In this document: positions 58,601 to 64,000 of the stretch, one piece after another
Layout: each line of letters opens with the position of its first letter
Numbering within the stretch: position 1 is the first letter of the stretch
NCBI GenBank assembly: GCA_041695325.1
Contig: JBGFRC010000050.1
Coordinates: 1-64,000 of the forward strand
From: SURF-13 sp041695325
GTDB taxonomy: Bacteria; Pseudomonadota; Gammaproteobacteria; SURF-13
Direction: 5' to 3'
Length of the DNA: 64,000 bases
The notes under the pieces: model-generated
What the model saw: the letters and a program-made list of their open reading frames with translations, nothing else
What the model was told of the DNA's origin: nothing
The model's database searches: none
Translations under genes and position numbers: made by a program

Positions 58601-59585
58601 AACGCTGTAGCGTCAGGTCCCAGCCCTGCGCGGTGCGCTGCCAGTGCAGCTCCCCGCTGACGCGGCTGAGGTCAAGACCGGCGTCACGCGTTTGACCCGC
58701 GAGATGCAGATCGTGCGCCTCCAACTCCCCCTGTAGCGCGATCAGCCGTTCGTCCTGCCACTCGCCCCACAGCTCCAACTCCACGCGCCCGCTCTTCAGC
58801 TCAAACCCGGCCGGCTGCTTAAGCCACTGTGCGATCTCGACGCCGTCGCCCGCCGCATAGAATTGACCATTGAGGCCGGCAGGCTGGGTCAGGTCTCCGG
58901 TCGCATCCGCCAGCACACGCAGCCTTTGTTTCAGCCCCGCGCGCGGCTCCAGGCTCACGTCTAGCTGATGGCGCCGGCCGTCGCTGCGCAAACGCAGATT
59001 GACGCCGGTAAGGTGCTGCACGCTTCCGCTGGCTTCGTCTTTCCAGGCGACCTCACTGTCCTCCAGAGCCAGATAGCCCTGTTGCGCCAGCCATTGCTTG
59101 AAAAACACGCCGTCGTCGTCCTCCATGCCCTCGATGACTATCGCGCCGTCTTTGCGTCGCAGCAACGTCAAGTCCGCGCCGGACAGGGTGAGATGGTGTA
59201 GCTCCGGGCGCCGCTTGCGCAGAGAGGCCGGAACATTCACGTTCATGCGCGCGCTTTCCAGGCTGAGCACCGTGCGCGTGGCGTTTTTGTCCAGCACCTG
59301 TACTTCCTGCAAATGCACTTCAGGCCCCCGCCATGACCAGTCGGCGTACAGCTTGCCGATCTTCACCGGCTGCCCGGCCGCCAGGCTTGCGCGCTGCTCC
59401 AGCTCCGCGCGCAATTCGCCCGCCATGGGCATCAGCACGCTGGCGGCGGCGAATAACGCCGCCCCCAGCACGATCGCCACGGCGAGCGTCAACCACAACG
59501 TGCCCGCAAGGTGGCGCCATGCCGACGGCGCATGGCGCGCGGCGCGCTCCTGCCACTTGCGCAGTTTGTGGGTTATTTCCTGCAT
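55665..59585 (-). CDS. yhdP: AsmA-like envelope protein YhdP
   Basis: A 1306-residue protein of the YhdP/TIGR02099 family. It has one N-terminal membrane helix (LTLAVAIVLGAALFAAASVL) and a very long periplasmic beta-rich body. YhdP bridges inner and outer membranes and helps transport phospholipids outward, together with TamB and YdbH in E. coli. Family sequence is seen at WSWRGPEVHLQEVQV near the start and RIGLAARDYDQVATVAPNI near the end. It follows rng by 9 bases, the usual order. Confidence 0.93.
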   Translation of the reverse strand: MQEITHKLRKWQERAARHAPSAWRHLAGTLWLTLAVAIVLGAALFAAASVLMPMAGELRAELEQRASLAAGQPVKIGKLYADWSWRGPEVHLQEVQVLDKNATRTVLSLESARMNVNVPASLRKRRPELHHLTLSGADLTLLRRKDGAIVIEGMEDDDGVFFKQWLAQQGYLALEDSEVAWKDEASGSVQHLTGVNLRLRSDGRRHQLDVSLEPRAGLKQRLRVLADATGDLTQPAGLNGQFYAAGDGVEIAQWLKQPAGFELKSGRVELELWGEWQDERLIALQGELEAHDLHLAGQTRDAGLDLSRVSGELHWQRTAQGWDLTLQRFVVARDGAVSAPSSFRVLRAGDTVDGQFSLLRLEDASQALLVNRALAARLKESLRGAQPRGELHDARVRVTLADPFAPDARWYIRAQLRNLRTSPWRSMPGMQIVGGVLHGDHAAGTLTLQGAPLRFDFGPELRAPLALDSARGRVDWRRDTEGWSLNSGDLALKNPDFDLRLGASLEWTRGERMPFVNAQARLQHVNVAAVSKYLPVQRLSPKALRWLDQALVSGEISNAALLLHGRLDEFPFDAGNGSFEARARVSAMVFAYEPGWPWLGEMEAEVVLRNRGLQIDVASAKIFNAQVVEARALIPDVFVREPQLTVRGKARGPTSDVLRLLKESPLNERFGAYLRGVSATGQSLLNLEMLIPISPEPNRVQGALELRDSALRIAQESAPPIEIDAINGTISFTQAMTLSGRNIAVSLGGRPGQMDIHSEEAPGAGRSTLIELHSRATPAQLVQQLNALAPNVKADWFKDLEGETDWSAGLRLVEDEAKQVQATLMLSSSLRGVTVRLPQPLAKPAEEPLEARFAMELGKARERRFTLRYGERWNGIFEISEEKQRDRPGWVIKRGELRLGGADAVLPAQGLRVSGEAPHLALDLDGWREYFARTQGGARTDGTWRLLNSLDVRLGVLELAERRFTNLSLRAQRRAEVWDAEFDSAEIAGRAQWAGGAAPRLTMTLQRLHFTQPAGERKAKFDPRNWPALHITSQSVKYGDADFGALMLEAVKQPSGLRFEKVQLVSPHMQIQGMGEWTASDDAQQSRLDASVDSADFGKALAQLGYAETVAGGKARMEASVHWPGGPGDFAPARLSGTLALNAKQGRLLEIEPGAARVFGLLSLQALPRRLLLDFRDLFGEGFSFDRIEGAFTLDKGDAYTNNLVMEGPAAQISVSGRIGLAARDYDQVATVAPNIGATLPLAGALGGPVGIGIGTGLYLLERLFKPGIGGIARVQYTVKGSWQDPVIEPIKSNDKMPEAQAAPAG

Positions 59586-59594
59586 CTCGACGGT

Positions 59595-61130
59595 TTAAGT
59601 CAGCACGACGTCATATTGTTCCTGGGTATATTGCGACTCGACCTGGAATTTGATCGGTTTAGCGATGAACTCCTCCAGCTCCGCCAGGCTGGCGGACTCC
59701 TCATCGAGCAGCAAATCCACCACCTCCTGCGAGGCAAGCACCAGGAAACGCTGCGCCTCGAACTGGCGCGCGGCGCGCAGGATTTCGCGGAAGATTTCGT
59801 AACACACGGTCTCCACGCTCTTCAGCTCGCCGCGCCCCTTGCACACCGGGCATGGTTCGCACAGCACGTGCCCCAGGCTCTCGCGCGTGCGCTTGCGCGT
59901 CATTTCCACCAGCCCCAGCGCCGACACTCCGCTGATATGGGTACGCACGCGGTCCCGCTCCAGGGCCTTTTCCAGCGCGCGCAGCACCTGCTGACGGTGT
60001 TCCGCGTTCTGCATGTCTATGAAATCCAGGATGATGATGCCGCCCAGGTTGCGCAGGCGCAGTTGGCGCGCGATGGCCTGCGCCGCCTCAAGGTTGGTCT
60101 TGAAGATGGTCTCGTCGAGGTTGCGGTGCCCGACGAAGGCGCCGGTGTTCACGTCTATCGTGGTCATGGCCTCGGTCTGGTCTATCACCAGATAACCGCC
60201 GGACTTGAGCTGCACGCGCCGCTCCAGGGCCTTTTGTATCTCGTCCTCCACGCCGTACAGATCAAAGATCGGACGCTCGCCGGGATAATGCTCGATGCGC
60301 CCCATCAGCTCCGGCGTGAATTTGCGCGCGAATTCCAGCACGCGTTGATAGGTCTCGCGTGAATCCACGCGCACCTGCTCGATTTCCATGCCCACCAGAT
60401 CGCGCATCGTGCGCAGCACCAGCGACAGGTCTTCATACAGGAGGCGCGGCGCGGATTCCGCTGCGGCGCGCTCGGCGATGGAGAGCCACAGCTTTTGCAG
60501 AAACTCGCGGTCGGCGCGCAGCTCTTCCGCGCTCACCCCCTCGGCCAGGGTGCGCACGATATAGCCGCCCTCCAGCGCCGCCGGGCCAAGCAAAATCAGC
60601 GCGTCTTTGAGGCGCTGACGCTCTTCGGCGCTTTCGATCTTTTGCGACACGCCGATATGCGGCGTGCCGGTCGCTCCCGGCATCCTGCCTCCCGCGACAT
60701 TAGTACGTCCTTGGACGTCAGGCGTGAACACCAGATAACGCGACGGCACCGCGATCTGCGTGGTCAGCCGCGCGCCCTTGCTACCGAGCTGATCCTTGAT
60801 CACCTGCACCACGATGTCCTGTCCTTCGCGCAGCAGCTCGGTGATGGACTCCGGCGTCTTTTTCTCCTGCGCGGCATCCGGCATGACCACATCCCTGTTC
60901 GGCGCGGGAATCGCGTCGGAGGCATGCAAAAACGCGGTGCGCTCTAGACCGATATCCACGAACGCCGCCTGCATGCCGGGCAGCACCCGTCTCACGCGGC
61001 CCTTATAGATGTTTCCCACCAGCCCGCGCTTGCGCGTGCGCTCGATGAAAATATCCTGCAGCACGCCGTTTTCCACCAGCGCCACGCGCGTTTCGCGCGG
61101 GGTTACGTTCATGAGTATTTCGCGGCTCAT
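59595..61130 (-). CDS. rng: Ribonuclease G, with in-frame repeat insertion
   Basis: A 511-residue RNase E/G-family endonuclease that matures the 16S rRNA 5' end. It has an N-terminal S1 domain (GNIYKGRVRRVLPGMQAAFVDIG), the DNase-I-like catalytic core (SGGYLVIDQTEAMTTIDVNTG, GGIIILDFIDM) and the zinc-link CEPCPVCKGRG. It is 22 residues longer than E. coli RNase G (489). The surplus (VQGRTNVAGGRMPGATGTP) lies between PSRYLVFTP and HIGVSQKIE and comes from a repeat at 60669-60719. The frame and all later motifs are intact. Confidence 0.94.
   Translation of the reverse strand: MSREILMNVTPRETRVALVENGVLQDIFIERTRKRGLVGNIYKGRVRRVLPGMQAAFVDIGLERTAFLHASDAIPAPNRDVVMPDAAQEKKTPESITELLREGQDIVVQVIKDQLGSKGARLTTQIAVPSRYLVFTPDVQGRTNVAGGRMPGATGTPHIGVSQKIESAEERQRLKDALILLGPAALEGGYIVRTLAEGVSAEELRADREFLQKLWLSIAERAAAESAPRLLYEDLSLVLRTMRDLVGMEIEQVRVDSRETYQRVLEFARKFTPELMGRIEHYPGERPIFDLYGVEDEIQKALERRVQLKSGGYLVIDQTEAMTTIDVNTGAFVGHRNLDETIFKTNLEAAQAIARQLRLRNLGGIIILDFIDMQNAEHRQQVLRALEKALERDRVRTHISGVSALGLVEMTRKRTRESLGHVLCEPCPVCKGRGELKSVETVCYEIFREILRAARQFEAQRFLVLASQEVVDLLLDEESASLAELEEFIAKPIKFQVESQYTQEQYDVVLT
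60669..60719 (-). repeat. In-frame palindromic repeat, family 1 copy D, in rng
   Basis: On the gene strand: ACGTCC-AAGGACGT palindrome (60705-60718), then ACTAATGTCGCGGGAG, hairpin GGC-AGGAT-GCC and GGGAGCGACC. It encodes VAGGRMPGAT at residues 145-154, matching [10 protein letters not shown] in bamC. Confidence 0.8.
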
Positions 61131-61162
61131 GTCTTTTTATCTGAATCTGCCATCTAAAAAGT

Positions 61163-61249
61163 CATACATAGCGTCAGAAATCGTCGCGAGCGGCTTGGTC
61201 GCTTCCGGTATCCTGCCTCCCGCGCAGCGGATTTATGATGCTATGTACG
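61163..61249 (-). repeat. Intergenic family 1 copy E inside a long imperfect hairpin
   Basis: A diverged core (GCGCGGGAGGCAGGATACC, then GGAAGCGACC, minus strand) is enclosed by a 20-base inverted repeat matching at 17 positions: CATACATAGCGTCAGAAATC (61163-61182) and its partner at 61230-61249. It lies between rlmH and rng, and its right arm covers the rlmH stop. The 110-base gap holds nothing else. Confidence 0.6.
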
Positions 61250-61711
61250 GTGATAGGGATGATGTTTCAGTATACTCCAGGCGCGATACAGCTGCTCGGC
61301 GGCCACGATGCGCGCCAGTAAGTGCGGGAGCGTCAGCTTCGACAGCGACCATTTAAACTGCGCGCGTTTGAGGCAGGACTCGGCCAGGCCATCGGGTCCG
61401 CCGATAAGCAGCGCCACGTCACGCCCGTCTTGCAGCCAGTCCTGGAGGTGTGCGGACAATTGTTCAGTGCTCCATTCCACGCCGCGCACGTCGAGCGCGA
61501 TCACGCGGCAGTCCTTCGGGATTGCGGCCAGCATGCGCTCGCCTTCGCCCTGCACCGCGCGCGCGATGTCGGCGCTCTTGCCACGCTGGCCGGGCGCGAT
61601 TTCAATCAGATTCAGCCGGCACCCCGGCGGCAGGCGCCGTGCATACTCCTGGTAGCCTGTTTTGACCCACTCAGGCTGGCGCTCGCCTACGGCGATGAGG
61701 TGGATGCGCAG
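61241..61711 (-). CDS. rlmH: 23S rRNA pseudouridine1915 N3-methyltransferase RlmH (CTG start)
   Basis: A SPOUT methyltransferase of 156 residues if initiated at CTG 61711 (E. coli 155). The frame reads RIHLIAVGERQPEWVKTGYQ from residue 2, matching the family N-terminus, and the rsfS stop TAG is in frame two codons upstream. CTG is therefore the only plausible start. The first ATG, at 61555, would delete 52 conserved residues. The knot motifs LLIGGPDGL and SKLTLPHLLARIVAAEQLYRAW (in two parts), and the end HPYHRT, are intact. GGGGG lies 7 bases before the CTG. Confidence 0.9.
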   Translation of the reverse strand: MRIHLIAVGERQPEWVKTGYQEYARRLPPGCRLNLIEIAPGQRGKSADIARAVQGEGERMLAAIPKDCRVIALDVRGVEWSTEQLSAHLQDWLQDGRDVALLIGGPDGLAESCLKRAQFKWSLSKLTLPHLLARIVAAEQLYRAWSILKHHPYHRT

Positions 61712-61714
61712 CGC

Positions 61715-62131
61715 CTAACCCCCGCGTGATTTCGCCCGTGCCCTGGCGCGGGCTTTTGGCTCAGGCCTGGAGACGGGACGCGCTGTTTTGGCGCGCGGGA
61801 CGCGCACGGGCGCGGCGCCCCACAGCTTTTCCAGGTTATAAAAATCGCGCGTCTGCGGCAGCATCACGTGCACCACCACATCGCCCAGGTCTATCAGCAC
61901 CCACTCCCCTTCGCGCTCACCCTCCACGCCCAGCGGGCGGCAGCCCTTCCGCCTGGCCCTTTCCACCACCGCGTCGGCCAGCGACTTGACGTGACGGCTG
62001 GAGGTGCCGCTGGCGATCACCAGCATATCGGTGACGTCGGAAATACCGCGCACATCCAGCGCCTTGATGTCGAGCGCCTTCCTGTCCTCCAGCGCGCCCA
62101 CGACGAGTTTTTTCAAATGGTGCAGTTGCAT
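61715..62131 (-). CDS. rsfS: Ribosomal silencing factor RsfS
   Basis: A 138-residue protein that binds L14 and blocks subunit joining in starved cells. It has [35 protein letters not shown] (read in parts), [31 protein letters not shown], and a basic Arg/Ala/Lys-rich C-terminal tail of about 30 residues. nadD-rsfS-rlmH is the standard order. Its stop lies 3 bases before the rlmH CTG. Confidence 0.95.
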   Translation of the reverse strand: MQLHHLKKLVVGALEDRKALDIKALDVRGISDVTDMLVIASGTSSRHVKSLADAVVERARRKGCRPLGVEGEREGEWVLIDLGDVVVHVMLPQTRDFYNLEKLWGAAPVRVPRAKTARPVSRPEPKARARARAKSRGG

Positions 62132-62149
62132 GAGTGACCCTTGCTGTAA

Positions 62150-62776
62150 CTAACGATAAATGTGCCGCGCACGAACCATTTGGTAGACTGCATCCGGTGT
62201 CAGATAGCGTGCGCTCTTGCCTTGTGCGATCAGGGCGCGGATGCGCGAGGAAGAGATATCCAGCGCGGGTATGGGCCACAGTATGATCCGGCCGTGTTTG
62301 TGCGCGCGCAATCCGGCGGCGTCCGTCACGCGCTGCTGCGACAACAGCTCATCCATCTCACCCCTGGCGTTTATCTCATATCCCGGGCGATGCGCCACGG
62401 CGAGGTGGGCCAAACTCAGCAATTCGCGCCAGCGGCGCCAGGTGGAGATACCAAGAAAGGCGTCCACGCCGAGGATCAGGCACAGCGGGGTGGAGGGAAA
62501 TTCCGCGCGCAATGATTCCAGCGTATCTATGGTGTAGGAGGGTCCAGGCCTGGTGATTTCACGGTCGTCCACGCGCAAGCCCGGTTCCTCCTGGGTCGCA
62601 GCGCTCAACATGGCGAGGCGCAGCGTGGCGCTCGCCACGGGCGGCGGGCGGTGCGGCGGGATGCCGCACGGAATCAAACGCACCTCGTCCAGACTCAGCT
62701 CCTGCCGCGCCTCCAGCGCCAGCCGCAGGTGGCCGCAGTGGACGGGATCGAAGCTGCCGCCGAGAAGTCCTATCAC
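62150..62776 (-). CDS. nadD: Nicotinate-nucleotide adenylyltransferase
   Basis: A 208-residue NAD-synthesis enzyme that adenylylates nicotinate mononucleotide. It has the nucleotidyltransferase signature GLLGGSFDPVHCGHLRLA (HxGH as HCGH), GVDAFLGISTWRRW and the second signature ISSSRIRALI. Length is normal. It sits 15 bases after proA and 18 before rsfS. Confidence 0.96.
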   Translation of the reverse strand: MIGLLGGSFDPVHCGHLRLALEARQELSLDEVRLIPCGIPPHRPPPVASATLRLAMLSAATQEEPGLRVDDREITRPGPSYTIDTLESLRAEFPSTPLCLILGVDAFLGISTWRRWRELLSLAHLAVAHRPGYEINARGEMDELLSQQRVTDAAGLRAHKHGRIILWPIPALDISSSRIRALIAQGKSARYLTPDAVYQMVRARHIYR

Positions 62777-62791
62777 AGAAAAGACAGCTAC

Positions 62792-64000
62792 CTACTTTCT
62801 AACATGTCCATCCCCCAGCACGATGAATTTCTGCGTGGTGAGCCCTTCCAGCCCGACCGGGCCGCGCGCGTGCAGCTTGTCGGTGCTGATGCCGATTTCC
62901 GCGCCCAGGCCGTATTCAAAGCCGTCGGCCAGGCGCGTGGAGGCGTTGACCATCACCGAGCTGGAGTCCACCTCGCGCAGGAAGCGCTGCGCGTGCGAGT
63001 AGTCCTCGGTCACGATGGCGTCGGTGTGCGCCGAGCCGTGGGTCTGGATATGCTCGATGGCCTGGTCCAAATCCTTGACCACGCGCACCGCCAGTATCGG
63101 CGCGAGGTATTCGGTGTCCCAGTCTTCCGCCGCGGCCGGTTTGGCTCCCGGCAGCAGCGCGCACGCGGTTTCGTCGCCGCGCAATTCCACGCCGGCGTCC
63201 CGATACATCTTGCCGAGCTTGGGCAGCACGCGCGCTGCGATGTCCTGGTTCACCAGCAGCGTTTCCATGGTATTGCACGTGCCGTAGCGCTGGGTCTTGG
63301 CGTTGTAGGCCACCTTGATCGCCTTCTCGACGTCGGCCTTGTCGTCCAGGTACACGTGGCACACGCCGTCCAGATGTTTCAACACCGGCACCGTGGCTTC
63401 TTCGCTGATGCGCGCGATCAGGCCCTTGCCGCCGCGCGGCACGATCACATCCACGTACTGCTTCATACGTATCAGCTCGCCCACCGCGGCGCGGTCGGCG
63501 GTGGCGATCACCTGCACCGCGTCTTGCGGCAAGCCGGCTACTTTAAGCCCGGCCTGGATGCAGGCGGCGATGGCCTGATTGGAATGCAGCGCCTCGGAAC
63601 CGCCGCGCAATATCGCGGCATTGCCGGACTTGAGGCACAGACCGGCGGCGTCGGCGGTGACGTTGGGGCGCGACTCATAGATGATGCCGATCACGCCCAG
63701 CGGCACGCGCATCTTGCCCACCTGGAATCCCGCCGGGCGGAATTTGAGATCGCTGATCTCGCCCACCGGGTCGGGCAGCGCGGCGATTTCACGCAATCCC
63801 TGGGCCATAGTCCGGACGCGCGCCGGGTTCAGTTCCAGCCGGTCCAGCATGGCGGCGTCGAGCCCCGCTTTTTTGCCCGCTTCAATATCTTTTTTATTGG
63901 CGTCAAGCAGCGCGTTGAGATCGCGCTCCATGGCTTCCGCCATCGCCACCAGGGCGTCGTTCTTGGCCTGGGTGGAAGCGCGGCTCATGGCGCGCGCCGC
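62792..64000 (-). CDS. proA: Gamma-glutamyl phosphate reductase (5' end outside window)
   Basis: An aldehyde-dehydrogenase-fold enzyme of proline synthesis. The catalytic Cys is in [47 protein letters not shown] and [15 protein letters not shown] are present. An ATG at 63988 gives 398 residues, about 20 short of the family. The frame stays open to the window edge with family-like residues (AARA) before it, so the real start lies beyond 64000. Confidence 0.94.
   Translation of the reverse strand, partial: AARAMSRASTQAKNDALVAMAEAMERDLNALLDANKKDIEAGKKAGLDAAMLDRLELNPARVRTMAQGLREIAALPDPVGEISDLKFRPAGFQVGKMRVPLGVIGIIYESRPNVTADAAGLCLKSGNAAILRGGSEALHSNQAIAACIQAGLKVAGLPQDAVQVIATADRAAVGELIRMKQYVDVIVPRGGKGLIARISEEATVPVLKHLDGVCHVYLDDKADVEKAIKVAYNAKTQRYGTCNTMETLLVNQDIAARVLPKLGKMYRDAGVELRGDETACALLPGAKPAAAEDWDTEYLAPILAVRVVKDLDQAIEHIQTHGSAHTDAIVTEDYSHAQRFLREVDSSSVMVNASTRLADGFEYGLGAEIGISTDKLHARGPVGLEGLTTQKFIVLGDGHVRK

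Noticed and set aside
61241..61555. Short rlmH starting at the first ATG (104 residues)
   Set aside because: It lacks 52 conserved N-terminal residues that are plainly encoded upstream in the same frame.

Overview
The window is a GC-rich, densely packed chromosomal segment of a gammaproteobacterium. Supporting signs are a complete division and cell-wall (dcw) cluster running mraZ to lpxC, accB-accC-prmA, zapD, a bamC lipoprotein gene, type IV pilus pilB-pilC-pilD, a dsbD with thioredoxin domain, yhdP, and a meso-DAP type MurE. The exact order cannot be fixed from sequence alone. No rRNA, tRNA, IS transposase, phage or CRISPR is visible; the only RNA gene is rnpB.

Layout. 1-7178 (+): the end of a DUF3530 hydrolase, cutA, dsbD, aroQ, accB, accC, prmA and a zinc-ribbon membrane protein. 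A hairpin-rich element (7179-7337) separates these from a convergent cNMP-binding GGDEF gene. rnpB (8431-8870) has an unusually long P12 arm. A strong promoter and a MraZ-type operator (8917-8969) then open the dcw run (9014-27824, +): mraZ rsmH ftsL ftsI murE murF mraY murD ftsW murG murC murB ddl ftsQ ftsA ftsZ lpxC, mostly joined by 1-8 bp overlaps. dciA (-), secA, argJ and a Nudix/ThiE-like fusion follow. 33187-38761 (-) is pilB-pilC-pilD-coaE-zapD-yacG. 38937-45288 (+) holds dapA, bamC and purL. 45302-64000 (-) is, in transcription order, proA (cut by the window edge), nadD, rsfS, rlmH, rng, yhdP, a cytochrome c lipoprotein, lepA, lepB, a DUF4845 protein, rnc, era, recO, pdxJ, acpS, cysM, a PolB-type exonuclease and rlmD.

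The genes are core housekeeping functions: peptidoglycan precursor synthesis and division, lipid A and fatty-acid initiation, protein export, outer-membrane assembly, ribosome maturation and RNA processing.

The unusual layer is a set of dispersed palindromic repeats, many of them inside genes. One family encodes a peptide close to VAGGRxPGAT in the same reading frame in prmA, bamC and rng. Another copy forms the end of rsmH and the start region of ftsL. Others lengthen MurB, PdxJ and probably FtsW. Two further elements bounded by YTAG (7179-7337 and 39806-40047) are chains of hairpins whose main stem shows compensating base changes, and they supply stop codons to their neighbours. Most of these repeats carry a GGA triplet in a hairpin loop, resembling CsrA/RsmA recognition sites. 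This repeat layer is the most interesting feature of the window; the CsrA link is an inference.
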